DNA from: an uncultured Prevotellaceae bacterium
GTDB taxonomy: Bacteria > Bacteroidota > Bacteroidia > Bacteroidales > Bacteroidaceae
Reading direction: 5' to 3'
Assembly: GCA_902776665.1 (NCBI GenBank)
Contig: CACYQZ010000004.1
Coordinates: 62,001 to 126,000, forward strand
DNA: 64,000 nucleotides
Within the stretch, counting starts at the first letter, position 1, and each line of letters begins with the position of its first letter. Made by a program: the position numbers and the translations under genes. Shown piece by piece: positions 50,444-59,386 of this stretch. Under the pieces are notes generated by a model. It was not told where the DNA came from and ran no database searches. It was given only the letters and a program-made list of their open reading frames with translations.

Positions 50444-52543
50444 ATGGAAAAAACGGATCAAAAACAAGCCACGAAAAGTCGCCATTTTTTGACGCGCGGA
50501 CTCATCATCGCCACCACCATTTTGCTCATTGTCTGGTTTCTGCCACGCGAAGAGGGACAAATGTTCCACTATGGCGTCGGACGGCCTTGGACGTCGGGTT
50601 CGGTCATTGCGAAATTCGACTTTCCCATCTACAAAAGCGAAGAGGTCATCGTACACGAACAGGACTCGCTCAAAAACCAGTTCCAGCCCTATTACAACTA
50701 CGACACCGACGTGGAAAAGCGGATGGAGGAAAAGTTCCTGAAAGATTTCTCGGCAGGACTTCCGGGACTTCCCATGGCTTATAAAAGCATGGTTTACAGC
50801 CAGTTAAACCGACTTTATCAGGCTGGAATCATGAATACACCCGAATACAACATTCTGGTGAAAGACACGACGAACATGCTGCGCTTGGTGACAGGAAAAC
50901 AGGCGCAAAGTCTGGCCATCGGCGACGTTTTTTCGACCCTTTCGGCCTACGAAACGCTTTTCCAAGACCCGCAACTGGCCTCGCAGCGCCAACTTCTTCA
51001 AAAATGCAACCTCAACGAATACATTGAACCCAACCTTATCTACGACAAGGAGCGTAGCGAAGCCGAGTTGGCCGACCTGCTGTCGAGCATTCCCATCGCC
51101 AGCGGCATGGTGCTGACAGGACAGAAAATCATCGACCGAGGCGAAATCGTCGATGAACAGACGGCCCGCGTCCTTGAGTCGTTCGAGCGCGAGATGAAAC
51201 GGCGCAACGCATCGGAAAACGAGATTACCAGCACAACCGTCGGACAATTCATTTTCGTCGCCGTGATGGTGCTGTTTTTCACGATTTACCTCTGGCTTTT
51301 CCGCCGCGACTATTTCGAGAAACCGCGTTCCATCATGATGCTCTACGCACTCATCACGATTTTCCCGATACTCGTTTCGCTCATGGTGAAAAACAACCTG
51401 ATGAGCGTCTATATTCTGCCCTTCGCCATGATTCCGATGTTCGTCCGCGTGTTCATGGATTCGCGCACCGCCTTCATCACCCACGCCGTGACGATGCTGA
51501 TTTGCGCCTCGGCAGTGAAATATCAATATGAGTTCATCATCGTGCAACTTGTCGCCGGACTTGCCGCCATCTATTCACTGCGCGACCTTTCGAGCCGTGC
51601 ACAAGTCTTCAAGACGGCGATTCTCGTCACCATCGCCAGCGCCATCATCTTCTTCGGACTGCAACTCATGCAGACCAACATCGTGCTGAACATCGACACC
51701 GACATGTACGTCTATTTCATCATGAACGGTGTTCTGCTCTTGCTGGCCTATCCGCTGATGTACGTCATCGAGCGCACCTTCGGCTTCACTTCGAATGTCA
51801 CGCTTTTTGAACTTTCTAACACGAACAAGGGCTTGCTGCGCGACCTCAGCGAAGTGGCACCCGGCACGTTCCAGCACTCGATTACCGTCGGAAATCTGGC
51901 TGCCGAAATCGCCAACCGAATCGAAGCCAACAGCCTGCTCGTGCGTACTGGCGGACTTTACCACGACATCGGAAAAATGGCGAATCCCGTCTTTTTCACC
52001 GAGAATCAGGCGACAGTGAATCCGCACGACAATATGCCCTACACCGAGAGCGCCCGCATCGTCATCAGCCACGTCACCGAGGGCTTGAAAATGGCGGAAA
52101 AGGCCAATCTGCCGGCCATCATCAAGAATTTCATCCTCACCCACCACGGTCACGGACTTGCGAAATATTTTTACATCAAGGAGCAAAACGAACACCCCGA
52201 CGAGGAAATCGACAAAGCGCCTTTCACCTATCCAGGACCGAATCCTTTTACACGCGAACAGGCGATTCTGATTATGGCCGACGCGGTCGAGGCGGCCTCG
52301 CGGTCGTTGCCCGAATACACCGAGGAGAGCATCACGAACCTCGTCGAGCGCATCATCGATTCGCAACTGGCCGATGGCTATTTCCGCGAGTGTCCCATCA
52401 CGTTCCGCGACATTTCCCTCGCCAAACAAACGCTGATAGAACGCCTGAAAAACATTTACCACACGCGCATCAGCTACCCCGAATTGCAGAAAAACGAGGA
52501 GGAAGTGGTGGAGGAAACGAGCGAAAAGGAAGAAATCGACTGA
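50444..52543 (+). CDS. 7TM-HD receptor family phosphohydrolase (PgpH-like)
   Basis: A 699-residue membrane protein: one N-terminal TM helix (about 20-37), an extracytoplasmic 7TM-HD domain (about 40-260), seven TM helices (about 270-480), and a C-terminal cytoplasmic HD domain. The HD signature is GLYHDIGKM, with QHSITVGNLAAEIANRI upstream and ILTHHGHGLAKYFY downstream. In Firmicutes, PgpH degrades cyclic di-AMP; this homologue is the obvious candidate for the same reaction (family knowledge). It ends with an acidic tail. Its stop directly abuts the convergent priA stop. Confidence 0.92.
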   Translation: MEKTDQKQATKSRHFLTRGLIIATTILLIVWFLPREEGQMFHYGVGRPWTSGSVIAKFDFPIYKSEEVIVHEQDSLKNQFQPYYNYDTDVEKRMEEKFLKDFSAGLPGLPMAYKSMVYSQLNRLYQAGIMNTPEYNILVKDTTNMLRLVTGKQAQSLAIGDVFSTLSAYETLFQDPQLASQRQLLQKCNLNEYIEPNLIYDKERSEAELADLLSSIPIASGMVLTGQKIIDRGEIVDEQTARVLESFEREMKRRNASENEITSTTVGQFIFVAVMVLFFTIYLWLFRRDYFEKPRSIMMLYALITIFPILVSLMVKNNLMSVYILPFAMIPMFVRVFMDSRTAFITHAVTMLICASAVKYQYEFIIVQLVAGLAAIYSLRDLSSRAQVFKTAILVTIASAIIFFGLQLMQTNIVLNIDTDMYVYFIMNGVLLLLAYPLMYVIERTFGFTSNVTLFELSNTNKGLLRDLSEVAPGTFQHSITVGNLAAEIANRIEANSLLVRTGGLYHDIGKMANPVFFTENQATVNPHDNMPYTESARIVISHVTEGLKMAEKANLPAIIKNFILTHHGHGLAKYFYIKEQNEHPDEEIDKAPFTYPGPNPFTREQAILIMADAVEAASRSLPEYTEESITNLVERIIDSQLADGYFRECPITFRDISLAKQTLIERLKNIYHTRISYPELQKNEEEVVEETSEKEEID

Positions 52544-54769
52544 TTACAGCGGATCGACATCGAAGAAAACCTGCAGGGCGGCGTTGCGCTTGTCCTGCAT
52601 CAGTTGGGTTTGCGCCCGACGAAGGTACTCGCGGACACGCCGCAGGTCGATGCCATTTTCCAGTTTCAAGACGATTTTGCGGATGTGTAGCGTTTTCACT
52701 TTTGAAACGCCGGGCTTGTCGGGTCCGAGAACACGACTTCCAAAGCTCTGACGCAACAGCGAAGCCATGAAAATGGCGGCGGAATCGACGACATTTTCGT
52801 GGCGATGGCGCATGTATATATAAATAAGGTGGTGGAAGGGCGGATAGCGGAAATCGCGCCGTTCTTCGATGAGGTCGGCATAGAAATTCGGCCAATCGTT
52901 GTTCGTAACTTGCTGAATGACAGGAAGTTCCTTGTTTTTTGTCTGAAGAAGCACCAAACCGCGCTTGCCCTTGCGTCCAGCGCGTCCGCTGACCTGTGAC
53001 ATCATCATAAAAGCGTGTTCGTAGGCGCGGAAATCGGGGTTGTTGAGCATCGAATCGGCATCGAGGATGCCCACGACGGCGACGCGGTCGAAGTCGAGAC
53101 CCTTGGAAATCATCTGCGTGCCGATGAGCACGTTGGTGCGACCCGATGCAAAGTCGCCGATGAGCCGTTCGTAGGCGTTGCGCGAACGGGTCGTGTCGAG
53201 GTCCATCCGCGCCACACGAGCCTCGGGAAAAATATCGCGGATCTGGTCTTCGATTTTCTCCGTTCCGTAGCCTCTTCCGCGCAAATCGCGACCTTCGCAG
53301 GCCGGACATTGCGTCGGAACGGCGTAGGTGTGGCCGCAGTAGTGGCAGGTGAGCGTGTTCGTCGTCTTGTGAAGCGTCAGCGCGACATCGCAATTCTTGC
53401 ATTTCGGCACCCATCCGCAGGCGTTGCACTCAATCATCGGAGCGAAACCGCGTCGATTTTGAAAAAGAATCACCTGTTTTTGTTCGTCGAGCGCAGCGCG
53501 CATCGCCGTGAGCAACTGCGGTGAGAATGGTCCTGTCATCATCTTCCTCCGACGCAAATCTTTCACGTCAACCACCTGAATTTCAGGCAGTTCGATGCCT
53601 TGATAGCGCGTTTTCAACTCAACAAGCCCGAATTTTCCCGTCTGCGCGTTGTAATACGATTCCATCGAGGGTGTCGCCGTGCCGAGAAGGACGGGAGAGC
53701 CCATCATAATCGCAGCGGAACGGGCGTGATAGCGCGGTGCCGGGTCTTGTTGTTTGAAGGACGTTTCGTGCTCCTCATCGACGATGACGAGTCCGAGTCG
53801 CTGAAACGGAAGGAAAACCGCCGACCGCGCCCCGAGAATCACGTCGTAAGGCTCGTCGGAAAGTTGTTTTTGCCAGATTTCGACGCGCTCGGCATCGCTG
53901 TATTTCGAATGGTAAATGCCCAACCGATTGCCGAAAACGCGGCGCAATCGCTCCATCATCTGCACGGTCAGGGCAATTTCGGGCAGCAGATAAAGCACCT
54001 GACGGCCTTCGTCGAGGACTTTTTGGATGAGGTGGATGTAGATTTCAGTCTTTCCGCTCGACGTGACGCCGTGCAGCAACACGACGCGCTTGTTTTCAAA
54101 CTGCGATTGAATCTCGTTGAAGGCCTTCTGCTGTGGTTCGCTCAAAGGCTTGATTTGCTCGGGATGCGGCTCGCCACCGTGGTTCAACCGCCCCACTTCA
54201 CGCTCGTAAGTATAAAGGATTTTGCGGTCGATGAGCGCTTTCAGCACCGCCGAAGTGCAGTGGCTTTCGTTCATCAGTTCGTCGCGGGTAATATCTGAAT
54301 TTTCGTAATCGAAACTCAGAAATTCCGCCAACACCTTCTGCTGTTTTTCCGCCCGATGGAGCATATCTAAAGCCAAGTGCAGCGCCTGTTCCGAGCGATA
54401 CGCCTCGCAAAGTCCGATGCACGTCTCCGTTTTCGGCTGATAACCATCCTCATTTTTCAGTCCGGCAGGCAGCGCCGCGTTCATCACCTCGCCCAACGGA
54501 GCCATATAATAGTCGCTAATCCATTGCCACAATCGAAGTTGTTCTGGAAGGATAATCGGATGAGTATCAAGGATTTCAATGACATTTTTTGTGTCGAAAT
54601 CAGGTTTTTCGTCGTGCAGTCTGACGGCAATGGCCGTGTATCGCTTCGATTTGTTGAACGGCACCACCACGCGCACACCTGCCAGCACCTGCGCCGCTAG
54701 TTCATCGCTGACACCGTAGGTAAAAAGCCCTTCGAGGGGCAACGGCAGTATCACATCGACGTAACGCAT
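52544..54769 (-). CDS. priA: Primosomal protein N' (helicase PriA)
   Basis: A 741-residue superfamily 2 helicase that restarts stalled replication forks. Walker A GVTSSGKTEIYIHLI, DEEH box VIVDEEHETSFK, motif III LGTATPSMES, zinc-binding cysteines in CNACGWVPKCKNCDVALT and CHYCGHTYAVPTQCPAC, and the QMISKGLDFDRVAVVGILDAD motif V. Domain order is normal. The DEEH form with the catalytic residues is intact. Confidence 0.96.
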   Translation of the reverse strand: MRYVDVILPLPLEGLFTYGVSDELAAQVLAGVRVVVPFNKSKRYTAIAVRLHDEKPDFDTKNVIEILDTHPIILPEQLRLWQWISDYYMAPLGEVMNAALPAGLKNEDGYQPKTETCIGLCEAYRSEQALHLALDMLHRAEKQQKVLAEFLSFDYENSDITRDELMNESHCTSAVLKALIDRKILYTYEREVGRLNHGGEPHPEQIKPLSEPQQKAFNEIQSQFENKRVVLLHGVTSSGKTEIYIHLIQKVLDEGRQVLYLLPEIALTVQMMERLRRVFGNRLGIYHSKYSDAERVEIWQKQLSDEPYDVILGARSAVFLPFQRLGLVIVDEEHETSFKQQDPAPRYHARSAAIMMGSPVLLGTATPSMESYYNAQTGKFGLVELKTRYQGIELPEIQVVDVKDLRRRKMMTGPFSPQLLTAMRAALDEQKQVILFQNRRGFAPMIECNACGWVPKCKNCDVALTLHKTTNTLTCHYCGHTYAVPTQCPACEGRDLRGRGYGTEKIEDQIRDIFPEARVARMDLDTTRSRNAYERLIGDFASGRTNVLIGTQMISKGLDFDRVAVVGILDADSMLNNPDFRAYEHAFMMMSQVSGRAGRKGKRGLVLLQTKNKELPVIQQVTNNDWPNFYADLIEERRDFRYPPFHHLIYIYMRHRHENVVDSAAIFMASLLRQSFGSRVLGPDKPGVSKVKTLHIRKIVLKLENGIDLRRVREYLRRAQTQLMQDKRNAALQVFFDVDPL

Positions 54770-54772
54770 TGC

Positions 54773-55768
54773 TCAACCCTCAGTTTTTCGCTTGTCAAAC
54801 TTGATGAGCAGCAGTCCGATTCCCGTCCAAATCAGTTCGCGGAGTCGCACGATGAGGGCAACGAAAGTGCCTGCGCTGGCGCTCATTCCCAAACCGTTGA
54901 CCGACATAAAAAATCCACCCTCACGACCGCCGAGTTGCAGCGGCATAAAGAAGAGCATATTGGCAAAAAGCGAGGTGAATGCAAGGATGAGAATACACTG
55001 GATGAAGTTCACCGAGGGCATCAGAATGAGCAGCACGAAGAAGATTTCGAGGGCGCCTCCGATGCGGCAAAGCAGTTCGAGGAGCACGGCTGCGACGAAA
55101 GTTTTCGGATTCTGACGATGGAGGGCGGCAATCTGGTGGTCGATGGTGTCGAGTTGTTCGCGATGCTTTTCGATGAAAGGCTGCGCCCATTTTTTGACGA
55201 TGGGAATGTGGCGAAGAAGATTTAAAACCCTGACAGCCAATCCCTTACGATAGCCCGCAATGAAAAACCAAAGTCCGAGCAGACAAAACGCACCCACCAG
55301 CGTGAGCATTGTCGCCATGAAAACATTGACGGGTTGCGTGAGGATATAGAGGAAAATCGACAGCAGCCAAAACCAGAAATGGCTGAAAATGTGGGTCATC
55401 GCATAGAGAATGACCGACGAAGAGGCTCGCTCGGTACCGATTTTCGGGGCGAGTTCCATCACGCGATAGGGTTCGCCGCCCATCAGTCCGCCGGGTGTCG
55501 CATAGTTCAACGCGAAACCGCTGACGGTGATTTTATAGAGCCACCAGAACGAAAACGGCGGTTTTTCGTCGCTCTGACTGCGGATAATGACGTACCACGC
55601 CGTAGCGTTGAGCATATAGAGCAGGCTCCACAGCGCGACGACCGCGAAAAACCAGTAGCCGGCGTGTTTCAACCCCTGCCACACCTCGGCGAAGTCGAGT
55701 TGCGTCACCATCACCGCCAGCACCAGTAGGCCGAAGATGAAAAATGCGTTTTGGTGTTTTTTCTTCAT
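54773..55768 (-). CDS. Flippase-like membrane protein (LPG synthase TM region family)
   Basis: A 331-residue inner-membrane protein with about eight TM helices from the UPF0104/lysylphosphatidylglycerol synthase TM family. Motifs: [29 protein letters not shown], the hallmark region, and [23 protein letters not shown] near the C-terminus. The ATG at 55768 overlaps the pdxA stop by 4 nt. Members are thought to move lipids or lipid-linked sugars; the substrate here is unknown. Confidence 0.85.
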   Translation of the reverse strand: MKKKHQNAFFIFGLLVLAVMVTQLDFAEVWQGLKHAGYWFFAVVALWSLLYMLNATAWYVIIRSQSDEKPPFSFWWLYKITVSGFALNYATPGGLMGGEPYRVMELAPKIGTERASSSVILYAMTHIFSHFWFWLLSIFLYILTQPVNVFMATMLTLVGAFCLLGLWFFIAGYRKGLAVRVLNLLRHIPIVKKWAQPFIEKHREQLDTIDHQIAALHRQNPKTFVAAVLLELLCRIGGALEIFFVLLILMPSVNFIQCILILAFTSLFANMLFFMPLQLGGREGGFFMSVNGLGMSASAGTFVALIVRLRELIWTGIGLLLIKFDKRKTEG

Positions 55769-56781
55769 TTGGGAACGGCAAATCGCACTTTTTCGCCGTC
55801 GTCGCGACGCTCGTGGAACAATTTCGGCAGCGGATTGGCCAAGGGAGCATCGTAGTTGCGGCGATTCCGACAAATGTCGATGGCCATATAAACCGCCTGA
55901 CGGAAGGAATTTTCATCGGTCACGCCCTTGCCGGCATTCGTGTGGCAGGTCGTGTCCAACGGCATTGTGCAGGGAACGGGCAATCCAGCCACGCAGACGA
56001 TGCTATCCGACGACGACAAGGCACGGAACGGGATGGTTCCTTGGTCGTGATACATCGCCAGAATGCCGTCGAAAGCCAGATAATTGTCGGAACCGAAGAA
56101 ATCGCCTGCCGGATAAGGTCCGAAAGCTTGTTTTCCCTTGCTGACGAGTTCGTCGATGGCCGGACGGATGATTTCTGCCTCTTCCGTACCGTCGCCATTG
56201 GGGTTCAGTGCCAACACCGCCACTCGCGGATTGCTGATGCGCAGGTCGCGTTTCAGCAGGTCGAACAGCAGTTCGGCTTTCTTGCAAATATTCTCTTTCG
56301 TCACCTTTGAAACGGCATCTTTCATCGGCGTGTCGGTGTTCAGAAGTGCCACGCGCAGGTTCTGGTCCATCATCACGACGAGTCCCTGTCGCTTCACCTC
56401 ATTGTTTTGTGCGACGGGCGAGAGCACGAGCGCGTCGAAACGACCCTCTTTTTGGTCTTCGATGGCCTTTTTCAGGGCTTTTCCGCCTGCTGCGGTCGCC
56501 TCTTCCGTCGGCACACCGAGTTCCACTTTCACTTCCTCGTCGAAACAAGTCAGCAGGTTCAATTTTCCGTCGCGGATGTCGTCGGCGGAAGAGATGATGC
56601 TAAACGTGGTTTCCACGCCCAAAGCCTTGCGGTGATAGGCCGCCACCTTCGGTGAACCGTAGATGACGGGCGTGCATAATTCGAGCATTTCGGGAACCGA
56701 GAATGCCTTGAAAATCAGTTCATATCCGACACCGTTTGTGTCGCCGTGCGTAAGCGCTACGCGAATTTTCTTGTCGTCCAT
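55765..56781 (-). CDS. pdxA: 4-hydroxythreonine-4-phosphate dehydrogenase PdxA
   Basis: Oxidises 4-phosphohydroxy-L-threonine in the DXP-dependent pyridoxal phosphate pathway. 338 residues: [84 protein letters not shown] with the second metal His. The segment that in most PdxA reads DHGTA, with the third metal His, reads [12 protein letters not shown] here at unchanged length ([13 protein letters not shown]). The translational coupling with the flippase-like gene and the long gap to rlmN filled by repeat are noteworthy. The ATG at 56781 is chosen. Confidence 0.9.
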   Translation of the reverse strand: MDDKKIRVALTHGDTNGVGYELIFKAFSVPEMLELCTPVIYGSPKVAAYHRKALGVETTFSIISSADDIRDGKLNLLTCFDEEVKVELGVPTEEATAAGGKALKKAIEDQKEGRFDALVLSPVAQNNEVKRQGLVVMMDQNLRVALLNTDTPMKDAVSKVTKENICKKAELLFDLLKRDLRISNPRVAVLALNPNGDGTEEAEIIRPAIDELVSKGKQAFGPYPAGDFFGSDNYLAFDGILAMYHDQGTIPFRALSSSDSIVCVAGLPVPCTMPLDTTCHTNAGKGVTDENSFRQAVYMAIDICRNRRNYDAPLANPLPKLFHERRDDGEKVRFAVPK

Positions 56782-56784
56782 TTT

Positions 56785-56861
56785 TATAATTAACAATTTA
56801 GAATTAATAATTATGATTTCATATTTTTTTCACTCCACACTCCTCACTTCTCACTTTTCGT
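56785..56861 (-). repeat. Heptamer-periodic element between pdxA and rlmN
   Basis: In reverse complement it has the same make-up as the birA-pyrH element: the identical 20-mer GAAGTGAGGAGTGTGGAGTG, an A-run, ATCATAATT, then CTAAATTGTTAATT. The rlmN stop codon (56844-56846) is the same TGA of the 20-mer that stops birA. Period of 7 is clear in both the AGTG and the AATT parts. Confidence 0.85.
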
Positions 56862-57902
56862 AATCAACATCCCACAGGCCGCCTGAATGTCCTCGCCACG
56901 CGATGCGCGAATCGTCGTGAAACAGCCGTGCTGCGTGAGGTAGTCGCGCAGTCGGAGCATCGTTGCATCGTCGGTGCCGCGCAGGGGAACATCCGGAATC
57001 TGGTGGAAGCGGATGAGGTTGATGCGGCAGTCGAGCCCTTGCAGCAGTTTGACGATGGCTCTGGCGTGCGCCAAAGTGTCGTTCACACCCTCGAAAACGA
57101 TGTATTCAAACGACAGGCGACGCTGATGGGCGAAGTCGTAACCGCGCAGCAGTTCGATGGTTTCCGCAATCGGCATCGCTCGCTCGGCAGGCATCAGTTC
57201 GCTGCGGAGTTCGTGGCTCGGGGCGTGCAGGCTGACGGCGATGTGGCAGTCGCATTCGTCGAGCAGTCGCTGGAGTTTTCCGCGGATTCCGACGGTGCTC
57301 ACCGTGATGCGGCGCGGACTCCACGCCCAACCCCAGTCAGCCGTCAGAATTTCGATGGCTTTCAGCACCGCGTCGAGGTTGTCCAACGGTTCGCCCTGCC
57401 CCATAAACACGATGTTTGTCAGTTGTTCGGCCTCGGGCAGCGCGAAGATTTGGTTCAGGATGTCGGCCACCGTCAGATGGCCCTCGAAACCCTGTTTTCC
57501 CGTCTGGCAAAAGAGGCAGTTCATCTTGCAACCCACCTGACACGACACGCAGAGCGTGGCGCGGTCGCCGTCGGGGATGAAGACGGTTTCGACGTGGAGC
57601 CTCTCCCCCATCCCCTCTCCAGAAAGAGAGGGGAGTTTTTCGACTGGAAAGAGATATTTGATGGTCCCGTCCGCCGACCTTTGACAATCGACAGGTTCCA
57701 TTCGTCCCACCTCGCACACGGCCTTCAGCCGCTCGCGATTCTGCTTCGAGAGGTTCGTCATTTCGTCGATGTCGGCGACGCGCTTCCCATAGAGCCACTG
57801 CGCCATCTGACCGCCTGTGAAGGCAGGCATTCCCAATTCCACCGCCATCGCTTTCAGTTCGGGCAGCGTCATTCCAAGGAGTCGCTTTTTAGGGTCGTTC
57901 AT
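56844..57902 (-). CDS. rlmN: Dual-specificity 23S rRNA/tRNA methyltransferase RlmN
   Basis: Radical SAM enzyme methylating C2 of A2503 in 23S rRNA and A37 in some tRNAs. 352 residues. The cluster motif is CKMNCLFC in CVSCQVGCKMNCLFCQTGKQ, followed by NIVFMGQGEPLDN, ITVSTVGI and VSLHAPSHELR; the catalytic C-terminal Cys is in DIQAACGML. In the N-terminal half, between YLFPVE and HVETVFIPDG, where the family has a short turn, a GC-rich repeat inserts KLPSLSGEGMGERL in frame. The C-terminal KSEK and stop come from the heptamer element. Confidence 0.93.
   Translation of the reverse strand: MNDPKKRLLGMTLPELKAMAVELGMPAFTGGQMAQWLYGKRVADIDEMTNLSKQNRERLKAVCEVGRMEPVDCQRSADGTIKYLFPVEKLPSLSGEGMGERLHVETVFIPDGDRATLCVSCQVGCKMNCLFCQTGKQGFEGHLTVADILNQIFALPEAEQLTNIVFMGQGEPLDNLDAVLKAIEILTADWGWAWSPRRITVSTVGIRGKLQRLLDECDCHIAVSLHAPSHELRSELMPAERAMPIAETIELLRGYDFAHQRRLSFEYIVFEGVNDTLAHARAIVKLLQGLDCRINLIRFHQIPDVPLRGTDDATMLRLRDYLTQHGCFTTIRASRGEDIQAACGMLITKSEK
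57600..57636 (-). repeat. GC-rich hairpin element inside rlmN
   Basis: Plus strand CTCTCCCCCATCCCCTCTCC, AGAAAG, then AGAGGGGAG: the same form as the elements at 22526 and 22622. It adds about 13 residues to the enzyme without breaking the frame. Confidence 0.85.
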
Positions 57903-57936
57903 CGTTTCATCGAGCGATTTTTCACTTTTCGACTTG

Positions 57937-57970
57937 CAAAGTTACAAATTTTTCGCCTCATTTGATCAAA
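57937..57970 (-). promoter_or_regulatory. Promoter of rlmN
   Basis: Minus strand: TTTG (57967-57970), 22 bp, TAACTTTG (57937-57944), 35 bp upstream of the ATG. Its -33 box is half of a TTTGATCAAA palindrome shared with the opposite promoter. Confidence 0.7.
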
Positions 57971-57994
57971 CTTCAACTTTTTTTTATATTTTTG
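57961..57994 (+). promoter_or_regulatory. Promoter of the glycosyltransferase-ampG operon
   Basis: Plus strand: TTTG (57961-57964), 22 bp, TATTTTTG (57987-57994), 39 bp before the ATG. Mirror image of the rlmN promoter around TTTGATCAAA (57961-57970). Confidence 0.68.
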
Positions 57995-58032
57995 CGCTCA
58001 AATAGACATTTACAGACAAAATTCGACGAAAA

Positions 58033-59385
58033 ATGAAACCAAAAATCGAACATATCACATTGCAATCCAACGGACTGCCATCGACGCAGGAATTGTTGGA
58101 CATCGCAGGAAAAATGACGGGCGACTACCTGCTGCTAAACTTGAAACCGACCATCGTGGAAATGGGCGACAATGCCCTGCCCCGACTGATTCGTGTGGCG
58201 GAAGAAACCGACGCGGCGATGGTCTATAGCGACTATCTGGCCGTGAAAGAGGGCGAAACGGAGCGCCATCCCGTCATTGATTATCAGGAGGGTTCGCTGC
58301 GCGACGACTTCGACTTCGGACAGGTGGTGCTGATTCGCACGAAATGGCTGAAAAAATGGGGCGAGGAGGTGGCTGCGGACGAAAATCGGCACTACCAATT
58401 CGCTGCGTGGTACGATTTTCGCCTGTTTTTGAGCCGTTGCGGACTGCTTTTTCACCTGAACGAAACGCTTTACACGATTGTCGAAGAGGACACGCGCAAG
58501 AGCGGCGAAAAGCAGTTCGACTACGTGAATCCGCGCAACCGAGAGGTGCAAATCGAGATGGAACGCGCCTGCACGGAGCATCTGCGGCTGTTGAACGCGC
58601 TCATCGACACGACTTCCTACGGCGACATCGACTTCAACGAGCGCGATTTCGAGGTGGAGGCGTCGGTTGTCATTCCCGTTTTCAACCGTGCGAAAACCGT
58701 CGCCGATGCCGTGAAAAGTGCCCTTTCGCAAGAAACGAAATTCGCGTTCAACGTCATCGTGGTCGATAACCATTCGACCGACGGAACCGCCGAAATTCTC
58801 GCGGAACTCGCCCGTGAAAATGGAAAATTGATTGTTCTCAACCCCTCTCGGCGCGATTTGGGCATCGGCGGCTGTTGGAATTTAGCCATCAACAACGAGC
58901 ATTGCGGTCGGTTCGCCGTACAACTCGACAGCGACGACCTTTATTCCTCGCCGCAGACGCTTCAAAAAATCGTCGAAGCGTTCCACGAACAGCGTGCCGC
59001 GATGATTGTCGGCAGTTATCGGATGTGCAATTTCCAACTCGAAACATTGCCGCCCGGCATCATCGACCACCGCGAATGGACCGACGAAAACGGACCGAAC
59101 AACGCACTGAGAATCAACGGTTTAGGTGCGCCGAGAGCCTTTTTCACGCCACTCGCCCAACAAATTCAATTTCCGAACACGTCCTACGGCGAAGACTACG
59201 CGATGGGCTTGGTGTTCAGCCGTCAGTGGCGCATCGGCCGCATTTACGACGAACTCTATCTCTGCCGCCGTTGGGAGGGCAACAGCGATGCCGCCCTGCC
59301 TGTCGAAAAAGTGAATGCGAACAACCTCTACAAAGACCGCCTGCGCACGATGGAACTAATGGCACGGCGGAAAATGAACCAATAA
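58033..59385 (+). CDS. Family 2 glycosyltransferase, tandem GT-A type
   Basis: A 450-residue soluble protein. The part from about residue 208 is a complete GT2 domain: ASVVIPVFNRAKTVADAVKSAL, VIVVDNHSTDGTAEIL, NPSRRDLGIGGCWNLAI, and the metal motif VQLDSDDLYS. The first 200 residues look like the second half of another GT-A domain (TDAAMVYSDYLAVKEGE, QVVLIRTKWLKKWG) whose nucleotide-binding half is missing or degenerate. The sugar is unknown. One base separates its stop from the next gene, so it is co-translated with the DUF4922-SpoIID gene. Confidence 0.85.
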   Translation: MKPKIEHITLQSNGLPSTQELLDIAGKMTGDYLLLNLKPTIVEMGDNALPRLIRVAEETDAAMVYSDYLAVKEGETERHPVIDYQEGSLRDDFDFGQVVLIRTKWLKKWGEEVAADENRHYQFAAWYDFRLFLSRCGLLFHLNETLYTIVEEDTRKSGEKQFDYVNPRNREVQIEMERACTEHLRLLNALIDTTSYGDIDFNERDFEVEASVVIPVFNRAKTVADAVKSALSQETKFAFNVIVVDNHSTDGTAEILAELARENGKLIVLNPSRRDLGIGGCWNLAINNEHCGRFAVQLDSDDLYSSPQTLQKIVEAFHEQRAAMIVGSYRMCNFQLETLPPGIIDHREWTDENGPNNALRINGLGAPRAFFTPLAQQIQFPNTSYGEDYAMGLVFSRQWRIGRIYDELYLCRRWEGNSDAALPVEKVNANNLYKDRLRTMELMARRKMNQ

Positions 59386-59386
59386 G

